Under the pieces are notes generated by a model. It was not told where the DNA came from. It saw only the letters and a program-made list of their open reading frames with translations, and did no database searches. This document shows positions 33,354-43,295 of a DNA stretch of 64,000 nucleotides, in pieces. The translations under genes were made by a program, and so were the position numbers. The stretch is from Flavobacteriaceae bacterium (GTDB lineage Bacteria > Bacteroidota > Bacteroidia > Flavobacteriales > Flavobacteriaceae): contig JAQWSC010000009.1 in the NCBI GenBank assembly GCA_029243385.1, positions 46,859-110,858 on the forward strand, in the 5' to 3' direction. How positions within the stretch are numbered: the stretch's first letter is position 1; each line of letters opens with the position of its first letter.

Positions 33354-34370
33354 TTGAATAGTCTGCTACAAAAAATTAGGCACTACGAACATTGGCCTTA
33401 TGGTGTGTTTTATTTCCCAGCAATTCTTTATGGGTTTGTACTGGCTTTTCGAGCGAGATCGTTTACGTATTTTACCAACGTAAATCCGTGTATGAAGTTG
33501 ACCGGTGCTATTGAAAGTTCCAAATACAGTTATTTGCAATATGTCCCCGAACAATACCTCCCTAAAAAAATTCTAATTACCAAACATACCCCAATCGATA
33601 AAATAAAGGGAATGCTTGAAAACCACTGTATGGAATATCCCCTTATAGCAAAACCCGATACTGGTTTGAGAGGACTGGAAATAGATGTGATTACCCAACA
33701 AAACGAATTGTCAGACTACCTAAAACGGGTGTCAAGAACCGATATATTGATTCAAGAGTTTATTGAATACCCCCTAGAATTTGGAATATTGTATTCCAAA
33801 ACCCCTTTAAACAATCAGAAAAAAATTTCTTCTGTTACTCTAAAAAAGTTTTTAAACGTTACTGGCGACGGTGTTTCCAGTTTCAAATCGTTACTTTCAA
33901 AAAAAAGCCGTGCAAAAAAGCATTTTGATTTCTTCAAAATCAAGTATCAATCTATTTGGGAATCCGTTGTTGAAAAAGGAAAAACCATTCGCGTAGAAGC
34001 TATTGGAAATCACAACAGAGGAACCGAATTTGTAAATGCTAATATGCTAATCACTCCCGAACTGGTAGCTGTTGTTGACGAAATTGTAAAGCACATTCCA
34101 GGATTTTACTATGGAAGAATTGACATCAAAGCACAAAGCATTCAAAAATTAATGAAAGGAAAGGGAATACGCATTTTAGAAATCAACGGCGTCAACTCAG
34201 AACCCACGCATATTTATGATTCAAACACTCCTATTACAAGTGCTTATAAGGATGTGTTTACCCACATGAATACCATTTATAAAATCAGTGAGCAAAACAA
34301 AATACAAGGTGAAAAAAGAGATTCCCTAAAAACGCTTCTAAAAGAGACACACAAACACTTTAGTTATTAA
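33354..34370 (+). CDS. ATP-grasp domain protein, D-Ala-D-Ala-ligase-like, unknown substrate
   Basis: The 338-residue protein starts at a TTG, two codons after an in-frame stop, so an upstream start is excluded and the first ATG would lose over 40 residues. The centre has ATP-grasp features: YPLIAKPDTGLRGLEIDVI, ILIQEFIEYPLEFGILY, and YYGRIDIKAQ with ILEINGVNSEPTHIYD as metal- and ATP-binding strands. The family joins a carboxylate to an amine using ATP. The peptide or sugar it modifies is unknown. It opens a short run with DinB and NRDE proteins. Confidence 0.78.
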   Translation: MNSLLQKIRHYEHWPYGVFYFPAILYGFVLAFRARSFTYFTNVNPCMKLTGAIESSKYSYLQYVPEQYLPKKILITKHTPIDKIKGMLENHCMEYPLIAKPDTGLRGLEIDVITQQNELSDYLKRVSRTDILIQEFIEYPLEFGILYSKTPLNNQKKISSVTLKKFLNVTGDGVSSFKSLLSKKSRAKKHFDFFKIKYQSIWESVVEKGKTIRVEAIGNHNRGTEFVNANMLITPELVAVVDEIVKHIPGFYYGRIDIKAQSIQKLMKGKGIRILEINGVNSEPTHIYDSNTPITSAYKDVFTHMNTIYKISEQNKIQGEKRDSLKTLLKETHKHFSY

Positions 34371-34384
34371 CCCAAATCAAAACT

Positions 34385-34888
34385 ATGAATAAACAGTGCA
34401 TTCAAAATCTACAGTCACTTAATGAGTTACTAAAAAACCTTCCTGAACCCTATTATATCAAACCTGCTTCCAAACTCTTTAACGCAAGCATTGGAGAGCA
34501 CATTCGCCATATTTTGGAGTTTTATAGTTGTTTGTTGGACGGAGTAAATGAGGGGCAAGTCAACTACGATTCCCGAAAAAGAAACCCTACAATCGAACTA
34601 AATAGTGAAGTAGCTTCCATGCATATTGATCGTATTTGTAGCTCTCTTGAAAGTGAATTGGTCTCAAAAAAAATTCATATACTGGCAAATCCAACTTTTC
34701 AGGAAGACTATACATGTTCAATATCTTCTTCCTTAGAGCGCGAATTGATGTATTGCCTAGACCACAGCATTCATCATATGGCATTGATAAAAGTTGCTTT
34801 GTACGAGTTTGATATTCAACATCTTATAGACTCAAATTTTGGCGTTGCATTTTCAACCTTAAGAAACAGATACAAATGTGTACAGTAA
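34385..34888 (+). CDS. DinB-family protein
   Basis: The 167-residue protein shows the DinB four-helix bundle with metal-ligand His at ASIGEHIRHILEFYSCLLDG (His residues near 39-42) and LDHSIHHMALIKVAL near the C-terminus. DinB/YfiT-like proteins are putative metal-dependent thiol S-transferases. It lies 14 bases after the ATP-grasp gene and overlaps the NRDE gene by 13 bases, so all three are co-expressed. Confidence 0.85.
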   Translation: MNKQCIQNLQSLNELLKNLPEPYYIKPASKLFNASIGEHIRHILEFYSCLLDGVNEGQVNYDSRKRNPTIELNSEVASMHIDRICSSLESELVSKKIHILANPTFQEDYTCSISSSLERELMYCLDHSIHHMALIKVALYEFDIQHLIDSNFGVAFSTLRNRYKCVQ

Positions 34889-35583
34889 CATTTATCCCAA
34901 AAAATAACGGTTGGATTTTAACCTCCAGTAGGGACGAAAAAAAAGTGCGAAAAACATTGCCTCCCCAAACAAACAAATTGTTTGATCAAAATGTCATATT
35001 TCCAAAAGATCAATTAGCAGGAGGAACATGGATTGCGATGTCTGACAAAAAAACAAGTGTTTGCCTGTTGAACGGTGGTTTTAAATTTCATAAAAAAAAG
35101 AAATTCTCTAAAAGCAGAGGACTCGTGTTATTTGAAAGATTTCGCTACAAAAGTTGGGATGATTTTTGGAACTCCATTGAACTTGAGGCTGTTGAGCCTT
35201 TTACGTTATTAAATTTGGAACACAACAAGACATTGAGCCTTCATGAGCTTGTTTGGGATGGACATCAAAAACACGTGACTGTTAAAAACACTCAAGAAAC
35301 TCATATTTGGTCTTCAGCTACTTTATACAGTTCGTCAATGATTGAAAAACGAAAAGAATGGTTTCAAAAATGGTGTATGGATCATGCCGCAATAGCCGAT
35401 CATAAAATCGAAGGATTTCATAAAAGTGCTTTTACAGACAATACGGCTCAAAATATCTTGATGAAACGTACCGACGGTATTCAAACAGTAAGTATTTCAA
35501 GAATTGAGTCAACCAATGGGAGTACCCAACTCCGATACAATGATTTGTTATCCAATACTTCTTATAATTTGGCTTTCGATTAA
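34876..35583 (+). CDS. NRDE/TANGO2-family protein
   Basis: The 235-residue protein begins [23 protein letters not shown], the N-terminal Cys-nucleophile-like NRDE motif of the TANGO2 family, followed by [27 protein letters not shown]2 homologues are linked to haem transfer and lipid metabolism in eukaryotes; bacterial roles are unclear. The gene overlaps dinB and ends tail-to-tail with proS by four bases. Confidence 0.87.
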   Translation: MCTVTFIPKNNGWILTSSRDEKKVRKTLPPQTNKLFDQNVIFPKDQLAGGTWIAMSDKKTSVCLLNGGFKFHKKKKFSKSRGLVLFERFRYKSWDDFWNSIELEAVEPFTLLNLEHNKTLSLHELVWDGHQKHVTVKNTQETHIWSSATLYSSSMIEKRKEWFQKWCMDHAAIADHKIEGFHKSAFTDNTAQNILMKRTDGIQTVSISRIESTNGSTQLRYNDLLSNTSYNLAFD

Positions 35584-37058
35584 TAAGCCTTCGCAAACAA
35601 CACGCGTTGTGAAGAAGGTTTGCCGGAATAAACACAATTACCCGATTCTTTTTTGTTATCCAATGGAATACATCGAATAGTTGCTTTTGTCTCTTTTTTG
35701 ATACGTTCCTCTGTTTCGGGAGTTCCGTCCCAGTGTGCAGACAAAAACCCGCCTTTGGATTCCAACAATTCTTTAAAATCGTCGTAAGAATCAACTTCTG
35801 TAATGTGTGTATCTCTAAATTCTTGAGCACGTTTCAACAAGTTGGTTTGAATTTCTTCTAACAATGCCTTTACAGTTGATGCTACATCAGCTTGAGGAAT
35901 GTACTCTTTGGTTAACAAATCACGGCGAGCCAATTCGACTGTACCTTTTTCAATGTCTTTAGGTCCAACAGCTATTCGAATAGGAACTCCTTTCAGCTCA
36001 TGCTCATTGAATTTGTATCCCGGTTTGTAGGTGTCTCGGTCATCAAACTTTACTCGAACGCCATTTTTTCTCAAGGCTTCAACCATAGGATCCACTACGT
36101 TGGTAATCGATTTTAGTTCTTCCTCTCCTCTGTAGATTGGAATAAACACAACCTGAATTGGAGCTAAATTGGGTGGCAACACCAACCCATTATCGTCACT
36201 ATGCGTCATGATTAGTGCGCCCATAAGTCGCGTAGAAACACCCCATGAAGTCGCCCATACGTGTTCAAGTCCTCCCTCTTTTGTGGCAAATTTCACGTCA
36301 AAAGCTTTCGCAAAATTTTGTCCTAAAAAATGAGAAGTCCCTGCCTGAAGTGCTTTTCCGTCTTGCATCAACGCTTCAATACAAAAAGTTTCTTCGGCAC
36401 CGGCAAAACGTTCGTTGGCAGATTTTACACCTTGAATAACCGGAATGGCCATGAAATTTTCTACAAAATCAGCATAAACACCGTTCATTTGGAGCGCTTC
36501 CTCCATAGCTTCTGATTCTGTAGCATGTGCGGTATGTCCTTCTTGCCATAAAAACTCAGCTGTTCTTAAAAACAAACGGGTTCGCATTTCCCATCGTACT
36601 ACATTGGCCCATTGGTTTAACAAAATGGGCAAATCTCGATAGGATTGAATCCAGTTTTTATAAGTGTTCCAAATTATGGCTTCACTGGTAGGTCTAACAA
36701 CAAGCTCTTCCTCGAGCTTGGCGTTAGGATCTACCATGAGTTTTCCTTCTTTATCAGGGTCGTTTTTGAGTCGGTAATGAGTAACAATAGCGCATTCCTT
36801 AGCAAATCCTTCTGCATTCTTTTCTTCCGCTTCAAAAAGACTTTTGGGAACAAACAAAGGAAAATAGGCGTTGGAATGTCCTGTTTCTTTAAACATACGA
36901 TCCAATTCGGCTTGCATCTTTTCCCAAATAGAAAATCCATACGGTTTGATAACCATGCAACCTCGAACTGCTGAGGTCTCAGCCAAGTCTGCTTTGACAA
37001 CTAGTTCGTTGTACCATTTGGAATAATCTTCACTTCGCTTTGTTAACTTTTTAGCCAT
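35580..37058 (-). CDS. proS: Prolyl-tRNA synthetase, eukaryote/archaeal-type
   Basis: The start at 37058 ([20 protein letters not shown]) is preferred to 37106, because the -7 box at 37104-37111 lies upstream of it. The 492-residue class II synthetase charges tRNA-Pro. It has the motif 2 region [24 protein letters not shown] and ends in the C-terminal zinc-like/KAY tail (VLFAKAY). It lacks the editing insertion of the 570-residue bacterial form; this short form is the archaeal/eukaryotic type common in Bacteroidota. Confidence 0.96.
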   Translation of the reverse strand: MAKKLTKRSEDYSKWYNELVVKADLAETSAVRGCMVIKPYGFSIWEKMQAELDRMFKETGHSNAYFPLFVPKSLFEAEEKNAEGFAKECAIVTHYRLKNDPDKEGKLMVDPNAKLEEELVVRPTSEAIIWNTYKNWIQSYRDLPILLNQWANVVRWEMRTRLFLRTAEFLWQEGHTAHATESEAMEEALQMNGVYADFVENFMAIPVIQGVKSANERFAGAEETFCIEALMQDGKALQAGTSHFLGQNFAKAFDVKFATKEGGLEHVWATSWGVSTRLMGALIMTHSDDNGLVLPPNLAPIQVVFIPIYRGEEELKSITNVVDPMVEALRKNGVRVKFDDRDTYKPGYKFNEHELKGVPIRIAVGPKDIEKGTVELARRDLLTKEYIPQADVASTVKALLEEIQTNLLKRAQEFRDTHITEVDSYDDFKELLESKGGFLSAHWDGTPETEERIKKETKATIRCIPLDNKKESGNCVYSGKPSSQRVLFAKAY

Positions 37059-37093
37059 ATATTTGTTTTGGCATAGAATTTGCCTTTTTGTGT

Positions 37094-37117
37094 AATAGTT
37101 AGGCAAAACTAACTATT
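37094..37117. promoter_or_regulatory. 9-bp inverted repeat over the proS -7 box
   Basis: AATAGTTAG and CTAACTATT are perfect arms around GCAAAA. The minus-strand -7 box TAGTTTTG (37104-37111) lies inside it, and a T5 run follows on the plus strand in the leader of the divergent lipoprotein gene. It may be an operator or a leader hairpin. Confidence 0.45.
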
Positions 37118-37131
37118 TTTCAAGTGTTCAA
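37104..37131 (-). promoter_or_regulatory. proS promoter
   Basis: TTG, a 17-base spacer and TAGTTTTG on the minus strand, 45 bases before the chosen ATG. Confidence 0.5.
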
Positions 37132-37148
37132 CAATAAATTTGTCAGTT

Positions 37149-38372
37149 ATGATCTTTTCTTTTTTTTCTTTGAAAACTTCGCTTAAAGTTGCAATACTTG
37201 CCTCAATCGGTTTTTTCGTTGCCAGTTGTGGTTCTTATCAATCAAGTTCTTATTATGGTGAGGATGGAATTTACGGCACTTCAAGCGCCCCTGAGGTGGC
37301 TCAGTCCAATAAAAACAACCCTCCTTCAACTACGAAAAAATCAGATCTACAAAACGGAAAATACTACAAAGATTATTTTTCCAAAAAAGCACAAGAATAC
37401 GATTACATCAACGACGAAAATGTCGATGTCTTTACAGATGTTGACAATTACAGCTCCGTTGACCCAACTTTAGATACATCAAATCAGGACGAAGTTTATT
37501 ACAATAATAGTTACGGCGCTTGGGGAGACAGCCCTACCAAAGTAAACATCAATTTTTATAGCAGTCCTCGACCCTACTATTCGTATTGGGGGCATTCTTA
37601 TCCATGGTATTTTAACCACCACTACTACGATTCATTTTACGACCCTTTTTACTATAGGGGATATTACGGGCATTACGGCTGGAGATGGAGACATCATTAC
37701 AATCCCTTTTATCGCTATCACTACAGAAATCATTGGGGATATTATGGACACGGATACACTAATTATCACAATCGATCCTACTATCCTTACCGTTCCAACG
37801 TAAGTTACACAAGGGGTTACAGAAGCTCTGTTCCTTCTCGAAGAGGTGCAAGTACTGCATCGGTTGTAGGGCAAAACCGAAGCGGTTTTTCCAAAACCAA
37901 TTCTAGGGTTTCCTCAAGAAGTTACAATCAGCAAACAACCACTACCAACTCGGTAAGTTCGAGAGCTGTTTCTTCCGACAGACGTGCTTCGTATAGAAAC
38001 GTAAAGAACAGAAGCAACAACGTTTCGAAGAGCAATTCAAATACGGCACAGACGCAAAGAGTTTATCAAAATAGACGTCAAACAAACAACGACGCTTCTC
38101 AATCCAGTTCTAGTAATAATTTTCGAGTTCAAAACTATCGTAGACCCAGTTCGAACAGTTCATCTAACACCCGGTCGAGTAATAGCAACTCTTACCAATC
38201 ATCAAAAAAATCCTACTCTACACCGAGCCATTCCTCAAACTCTTACAACAGTTCTAGGAGCAGCTCCAATAGAAGCTACTCCACCCCGCGGTCTTCATCC
38301 AGTTCAAGAAGTTCATCAAATAGTAGCAGTAGCAGTAGCAGTAGCAGTAGCAGTAGCAGTAGCAGACGATAA
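37149..38372 (+). CDS. Lipoprotein with aromatic/His-rich core and poly-Ser tail
   Basis: The ATG at 37149 gives a lipoprotein signal (VAILASIGFFVASCGS, lipidated Cys27) and 407 residues. After an acidic part (about 30-130) comes a striking Tyr/His/Trp-rich stretch (about 140-218; YYSYWGHSYPWYF, YGHYGWRWRHHYNPFY). Then a Ser/Asn/Arg/Gln-rich region ends in poly-Ser and RR. The tail is encoded by seven copies of AGTAGC (38322-38363). No known domain is seen. It is 18 bases before a FadL-like porin gene, so a surface or adhesion role is possible. Confidence 0.78.
   Translation: MIFSFFSLKTSLKVAILASIGFFVASCGSYQSSSYYGEDGIYGTSSAPEVAQSNKNNPPSTTKKSDLQNGKYYKDYFSKKAQEYDYINDENVDVFTDVDNYSSVDPTLDTSNQDEVYYNNSYGAWGDSPTKVNINFYSSPRPYYSYWGHSYPWYFNHHYYDSFYDPFYYRGYYGHYGWRWRHHYNPFYRYHYRNHWGYYGHGYTNYHNRSYYPYRSNVSYTRGYRSSVPSRRGASTASVVGQNRSGFSKTNSRVSSRSYNQQTTTTNSVSSRAVSSDRRASYRNVKNRSNNVSKSNSNTAQTQRVYQNRRQTNNDASQSSSSNNFRVQNYRRPSSNSSSNTRSSNSNSYQSSKKSYSTPSHSSNSYNSSRSSSNRSYSTPRSSSSSRSSSNSSSSSSSSSSSSSSRR
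38322..38363 (+). repeat. Hexanucleotide microsatellite (AGTAGC)x7 encoding poly-Ser
   Basis: Seven perfect tandem copies of AGTAGC lie in frame near the 3' end of the lipoprotein gene. Gain or loss of a unit changes the tail by two Ser and keeps the frame, so length variation without on/off switching is expected. Confidence 0.9.
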
Positions 38373-38390
38373 AATTATATTTTTAAGAAA

Positions 38391-39911
38391 ATGAAAAAAC
38401 AATTCTTTTCCCTTTTTGTGGGACTCATCACTTTTGCCGTTGGAGCCCAAGGAATCAATGAAATGATCGACTATTCCACATCAGAGTTAAACGGAACAGC
38501 CCGCTTTAAGAGTTTGAGTGGTGCTTTTGGTGCTTTGGGTGGAGATTTATCTGCTATCACTATCAACCCTGCTGGAAGTGCTATTTTTAACCACAGTGAA
38601 GTAGGAATAACACTTAGCACGTCATCCCTAGAAAATACCACTTCTTTTTTTGAAAATTCAAAATTAACCGATCAAAATCAGTTTGCCTTTGATCAGGCAG
38701 GAGTGGTATTTGTTATGAAAAATTTTGGTAAAGGGAATTGGAAAAAAATTAGTTTTGGATTTAATTACCAAACCCAACGCAATTTTAAAAACAACATTCA
38801 TGCAGGATTTGTAAATAATCAAAATAGTATTGAAGACTACTTTTTAGACTATGCACAAGAATTTAATGTTGAAGACCTTAAAGAACTTGATGGAGAAAAC
38901 ACCACTAGCGCGTATATCAATATTGGCAACAGTTTGGGTTACAATGCACAACAAGCGTTTTTAGGATTTCAGTCGTATTTGATTGATTATGGCGATCTTT
39001 CCAATGATGGCATTGACAACCCAGGCTATTATTCGCACTTAAGCCACAACGGAAGCGTTGATCAAGAAATATTTTTGGATACAAATGGGATGAGTGATCA
39101 ACTTAATTTCAATATCGCTGCGCAATTCAAAGATTCTTTTTACATTGGAATGAATCTTAATTTTCATTCCATTGATTACCGAGAAAAAAGTGATTTCTAT
39201 GAATACGGGTACGCCAGCGATACTGCTGTAAGAGAAGTTCGGTTTTACAATGAACTGTACACTCTTGGAAAAGGATTTTCTCTACAACTTGGAGCCATCG
39301 GAAAGATCAATAACAATATTCGATTGGGGCTTAGCTATCAATCGCCCACATGGTATTCGTTGGAGGATGAAATTTCCCAATATATAGTTACCTATTCAAG
39401 CGAAGTAGGCGGGTTAGATTATTATATTGACCCCAATGTAATCGTTGTTTTTGATAATGCCAAGCTCCAAACTCCTTCCAGTTTGACAGCTAGTGCAGCC
39501 TTTGTATTCGGAAAAAAAGGTTTGTTAAGCATCGATTATATCAATAAAAACTACAGAAATACATCACTCTCTCCAAACAATCAGTTTTCGATTGCCAATG
39601 CATTGGCTAATGAAACATTCACCAACACAAACGCTATTCGAATTGGAAGTGAATACCGAATCAACCGCTTGAGCCTTCGCGGAGGCTATCGATTTGAAGA
39701 AAACCCTTATAAGGTAGCTGGGTTGGGAAGTGAAACCAAGGGCTTTTCGTTAGGTATGGGATATGATTTTGGCGGAACACTCCTTAGCATGTCGTATAGC
39801 AAAACATCCTCTGGACGAGGGCGGCAACTTTATACTACAGGACTAACCGATCAGTTCAATATTTCTCAAGACCTGTCCAACGTAAGTCTTTCGTTAGTAT
39901 TTAAATTATAA
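38391..39911 (+). CDS. FadL/OmpP1-like outer membrane transporter
   Basis: The 506-residue protein has a signal peptide (FFSLFVGLITFAVGAQ), an N-terminal motif of the FadL/OmpP1 family (NGTARFKSLSGAFGALGGDLSAITINPAGSAIF) and a C-terminal barrel ending SLSLVFKL. FadL-type barrels take up long-chain fatty acids or aromatic compounds. The Bacteroidota version is often listed as hemin receptor, which I do not adopt. It follows the lipoprotein gene at 18 bases. Confidence 0.9.
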   Translation: MKKQFFSLFVGLITFAVGAQGINEMIDYSTSELNGTARFKSLSGAFGALGGDLSAITINPAGSAIFNHSEVGITLSTSSLENTTSFFENSKLTDQNQFAFDQAGVVFVMKNFGKGNWKKISFGFNYQTQRNFKNNIHAGFVNNQNSIEDYFLDYAQEFNVEDLKELDGENTTSAYINIGNSLGYNAQQAFLGFQSYLIDYGDLSNDGIDNPGYYSHLSHNGSVDQEIFLDTNGMSDQLNFNIAAQFKDSFYIGMNLNFHSIDYREKSDFYEYGYASDTAVREVRFYNELYTLGKGFSLQLGAIGKINNNIRLGLSYQSPTWYSLEDEISQYIVTYSSEVGGLDYYIDPNVIVVFDNAKLQTPSSLTASAAFVFGKKGLLSIDYINKNYRNTSLSPNNQFSIANALANETFTNTNAIRIGSEYRINRLSLRGGYRFEENPYKVAGLGSETKGFSLGMGYDFGGTLLSMSYSKTSSGRGRQLYTTGLTDQFNISQDLSNVSLSLVFKL

Positions 39912-39965
39912 CTCAGTTTCCATTCTTTAGGAGTTTTAATACCACAAACAATCGCCAATTATTAG

Positions 39966-39973
39966 TATCTTTG
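39966..39973 (+). promoter_or_regulatory. Putative -7 box of the folE operon
   Basis: TATCTTTG followed by CG lies 15 bases before the folE ATG. Confidence 0.5.
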
Positions 39974-39988
39974 CGCTTTGATTAAATT

Positions 39989-40669
39989 ATGAAGCTAGAA
40001 AAACTATTAAAGGATTCGGATGATTCGTATGACCACGATCACCTTAGTTCCTCTGCCGTGACTCCTATACGTTCGGACGCATTTGAATTGTCAGATCAAG
40101 AAAAAATTGAGCGCATTCAAAAAGACGTGACTCACATCCTCGAAACTTTGGGTATGGACTTGACAGATGACAGTATTAAAGGAACGCCATTGCGAGTTGC
40201 AAAGATGTTTGTGAACGAAATTTTTGGTGGCCTTCACCCTGACAGAAAACCCAACGCATCCACTTTCGAAAACAAGTACAATTACGGAGAAATGTTGGTT
40301 GAAAAAAACATCACTCTCTACTCTACTTGCGAGCATCATTTGCTTCCTATAGTTGGAAAGGCTCATGTAGCCTATATTTCTAATGGAACTGTAGTAGGTT
40401 TGTCCAAAATGAATCGAATTGTAGAGTACTTTGCAAAACGACCTCAAGTACAAGAGCGACTTACCATGCAGGTAGTTCAGGCACTTCAGGAGGTTCTAAA
40501 CACCGAAGATGTAGCCTGTGTAATAGACGCAAAGCATTTGTGCGTTAATTCCAGAGGAATAAAAGACATTGACAGCAGTACCGTTACTGCAGAATACGGA
40601 GGAAAATTTAAAGATCCGCAAGTCAAAAAAGAATTTTTGGAGTACCTTCAAATTGAAAGCTCCTTTTAA
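39989..40669 (+). CDS. folE: GTP cyclohydrolase I
   Basis: The 226-residue enzyme turns GTP into dihydroneopterin triphosphate for folate synthesis. The zinc ligands are Cys114, His117 (CEHHLLP) and Cys185 (HLCVNSRG); [11 protein letters not shown] and [22 protein letters not shown] are family motifs. The N-terminal 40 residues are a variable extension. It heads a unit with cysS eight bases downstream, then yidD, lgt and a DUF192 gene. Confidence 0.96.
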   Translation: MKLEKLLKDSDDSYDHDHLSSSAVTPIRSDAFELSDQEKIERIQKDVTHILETLGMDLTDDSIKGTPLRVAKMFVNEIFGGLHPDRKPNASTFENKYNYGEMLVEKNITLYSTCEHHLLPIVGKAHVAYISNGTVVGLSKMNRIVEYFAKRPQVQERLTMQVVQALQEVLNTEDVACVIDAKHLCVNSRGIKDIDSSTVTAEYGGKFKDPQVKKEFLEYLQIESSF

Positions 40670-40677
40670 ACACAGGC

Positions 40678-42153
40678 ATGGCTACTCAGCAACAAGTTCT
40701 AAAAATATACAACTCACTGAGTGGGAAGAAAGAGACTTTTGCTCCCATACACCAAAATCACGTTGGAATGTATGTTTGTGGCCCTACAGTATATAGCAAT
40801 GTACACCTAGGAAATTGTCGGACTTTTATTTCATTCGATTTGGTTTATCGATATTTAAAGTTTCTAGGGTACAAAGTGCGCTATGTGCGAAACATCACTG
40901 ACGCAGGGCATTTGGAAAATGATGCGGATAGCGGTGAAGATCGGATTGCAAAAAAAGCACGATTGGAAGCCATTGAACCCATGGAAGTCGTGCAACGCTA
41001 TACTGTTGACTTTCATCAAACTTTACGAGCTTTCAATACACTTCCTCCAAGTATTGAGCCCACTGCAACAGGACATATTGTTGAACAAATTGAAATTATT
41101 AAGCAAATAGTAGACAAAGGATTCGCTTATGAAGTGAACGGCTCTATTTATTTTGATGTATCTACATTTAACAAAACTCATGATTACGGAAAATTAAGCG
41201 GTCGTAAACTAGAAGACATGATTCATAACACCCGAGAACTTGAGGGGCAAAGTGATAAAAAAAATCCGCAAGATTTTGCCCTTTGGAAAAAAGCAGAACC
41301 TCAGCACATTATGAGATGGCCTTCTCCTTGGAGCGATGGATTTCCGGGTTGGCACCTAGAATGTACTGCAATGAGTACAAAATATCTTGGTGATCAGTTT
41401 GACATTCATGGAGGTGGGATGGACTTAAAATTCCCACATCACGAATGTGAAATCGCCCAGTCCGAAGCTTTTAGTGGACAAACGCCTGTTAATTATTGGA
41501 TGCATGCCAATATGCTGACGTTAAACGGTCAAAAAATGGCAAAATCCACAGGTAATAACATCCTTCCTAACGAAATATTTTCGGGAAACAATGAAATTCT
41601 TAGTCAAGCTTTTGAACCAGCTGTTGTTCGGTTTTTTATGCTTCAAGCACACTACAGAAGCATTTTAGATTTTAGCAACGATGCTCTAGCGGCCTCTGAA
41701 AAAGGATATCGAAAATTAATGGAAGCCCTAAAGGCTTGTGATTCTATTTCCAGTTCGGATAAAACTACTAATTTTGATATTGATGCATGGAAACAATCCT
41801 GTTTTGATGCCATGAATGATGATTTCAACAGCCCAATATTGATTGCTAAATTGTTTGATGCTGTTAAGTTTGTTTATTTAATTCGTGACGGGAAGGCAAC
41901 CGTTTCTGAAAAAGACTTGAAATCATTGACTGCTTGCTTACACAATTTTGTTTTTGATGTGTTAGGTCTTGAGTCAACGCAAAAAAGCTCTAATGATCAA
42001 ACACTTTCGGGGGTAGTTTCAATGCTTATTTCGCTGCGAAACGAGGCTCGTGATCGAAAAGATTTTGCAACCTCAGATCGAATTCGAGACGAGCTTGCAG
42101 CTTTGGGTATTGCGCTTAAAGACGGAAAAGAAGGAACTACCTTTTCAATTTAA
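40678..42153 (+). CDS. cysS: Cysteinyl-tRNA synthetase
   Basis: The 491-residue class I synthetase has the HIGH-type motif HLGNCRTF (residues 43-50), KMAKSTGN as the KMSKS motif, Cys34 ([14 protein letters not shown]) and the CEIAQSEAF / PHHECEIAQ region as zinc ligands, and a DALR-like C-terminal helix bundle. It loads Cys on tRNA-Cys. It is the second gene of the folE unit and ends eight bases before yidD. Confidence 0.96.
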   Translation: MATQQQVLKIYNSLSGKKETFAPIHQNHVGMYVCGPTVYSNVHLGNCRTFISFDLVYRYLKFLGYKVRYVRNITDAGHLENDADSGEDRIAKKARLEAIEPMEVVQRYTVDFHQTLRAFNTLPPSIEPTATGHIVEQIEIIKQIVDKGFAYEVNGSIYFDVSTFNKTHDYGKLSGRKLEDMIHNTRELEGQSDKKNPQDFALWKKAEPQHIMRWPSPWSDGFPGWHLECTAMSTKYLGDQFDIHGGGMDLKFPHHECEIAQSEAFSGQTPVNYWMHANMLTLNGQKMAKSTGNNILPNEIFSGNNEILSQAFEPAVVRFFMLQAHYRSILDFSNDALAASEKGYRKLMEALKACDSISSSDKTTNFDIDAWKQSCFDAMNDDFNSPILIAKLFDAVKFVYLIRDGKATVSEKDLKSLTACLHNFVFDVLGLESTQKSSNDQTLSGVVSMLISLRNEARDRKDFATSDRIRDELAALGIALKDGKEGTTFSI

Positions 42154-42160
42154 ACCAAAT

Positions 42161-42388
42161 ATGAAACGATTATTGATAGCTCCGTTTGTTTTTTTGGTGC
42201 GCATCTATCAATATTTAATTTCTCCCCTACTCCCAAGCGCATGTCGCTACTCGCCTACTTGTTCACATTATACTATTGAAGCACTCAAAACACATGGATT
42301 ACTCAAAGGCGGGTGGCTGTCTTTAAAGCGAATCGCTAGCTGTCATCCTTGGGGTGGAGAGGGTTTTGATCCTGTTCCCAAAAAATAA
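42161..42388 (+). CDS. yidD: Membrane protein insertion efficiency factor YidD
   Basis: The ATG at 42161 ([25 protein letters not shown]) gives 75 residues. The family motif [39 protein letters not shown] is complete. YidD helps YidC-dependent insertion of membrane proteins. In many bacteria it sits with rnpA and yidC; here it lies between cysS and lgt. Confidence 0.93.
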   Translation: MKRLLIAPFVFLVRIYQYLISPLLPSACRYSPTCSHYTIEALKTHGLLKGGWLSLKRIASCHPWGGEGFDPVPKK

Positions 42389-42434
42389 ATAACGCTAAAA
42401 ACATTTGATTATCTTTACTTAAAATAACAACACT

Positions 42435-43295
42435 ATGCATTTGCTTCAAATTGATTGGGGTCCCAGCGAAATCCTATTTAGCATCGGATCTTTTGGAATA
42501 CGTTACTACAGTCTCATGTTTGTTCTTGGCTTTTTGTTGGGATACAATATGATTAAAAAAATCTACAAAAACGAGAACGTCAATGTAGAGTATGTAGAAC
42601 CTCTTTTTATGTATGTTGTTATAGCCACATTGCTTGGAGCGCGATTGGGTGAAGTGTTTTTTTACAACTGGGATTATTTTCAAAATCATCTACTTGAAAT
42701 TTTGCTCCCCATAAAAGCTATGGAAAACGCCAGCCTCTTTTTTGGCTTGATTGACGGATACGAATTTGTAGGATTTAGGGGCTTATCCAGTCATGGTGCA
42801 ACGATCGGAATTATAAGCGCCATGATTTTATATCGAAAAAACTACCCCTACAAAACAACTTTATGGATACTCGATCGCATTGTAATCCCAATTGCTCTTG
42901 CCGCTGTATTGATTCGAATTGGAAACTTCTTTAATTCTGAAATTGTAGGAGATTATACAGGTAGCAATTTTGGAGTTGTCTTTTTGAACCGAGGAGAGCT
43001 GTCTCCAAGACATCCTGCGCAATTGTATGAAGCCTTTGGATATCTGATTTCTTTTTACATTCTTTGGAAAGCTTACTGGAATTCTAATAAAAAAGAAAAA
43101 GCGGGCTATTTGTTCGGCTTCTTTTTAGTACTTATTTTTTCCATTCGATTTTTAGTAGAATTTGTAAAAGTAAGTCAAGGTGGTTTTGAAGATGCATTGG
43201 GTATATTGTCAACCGGGCAATGGTTAAGTATTCCGCTTGTTGGCATTGGATTGTTTTTTATGTTTCGAAAAACAATGCAGCCCAAAAATGCTTAA
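42435..43295 (+). CDS. lgt: Prolipoprotein diacylglyceryl transferase
   Basis: The 286-residue polytopic membrane enzyme attaches diacylglycerol to the lipobox Cys of prelipoproteins, the first step of lipoprotein maturation. Motifs: SLMFVLGFLLGY, LGARLGEVFFYN, the signature LSSHGATIGIISAMI, and RIGNFFNSEIVGDYTG with HPAQLYEA. It serves the many lipoproteins of this window. It overlaps the DUF192 gene by eight bases. Confidence 0.95.
   Translation: MHLLQIDWGPSEILFSIGSFGIRYYSLMFVLGFLLGYNMIKKIYKNENVNVEYVEPLFMYVVIATLLGARLGEVFFYNWDYFQNHLLEILLPIKAMENASLFFGLIDGYEFVGFRGLSSHGATIGIISAMILYRKNYPYKTTLWILDRIVIPIALAAVLIRIGNFFNSEIVGDYTGSNFGVVFLNRGELSPRHPAQLYEAFGYLISFYILWKAYWNSNKKEKAGYLFGFFLVLIFSIRFLVEFVKVSQGGFEDALGILSTGQWLSIPLVGIGLFFMFRKTMQPKNA

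Noticed and set aside
38322..38363. Phase-variable on/off switch by the AGTAGC repeat
   Set aside because: The unit is six bases, so changes keep the reading frame; only tail length would vary.
38391..39911. Hemin receptor as the name for the FadL-like porin
   Set aside because: The sequence has FadL/OmpP1 features and no TonB box or haem-specific motif.
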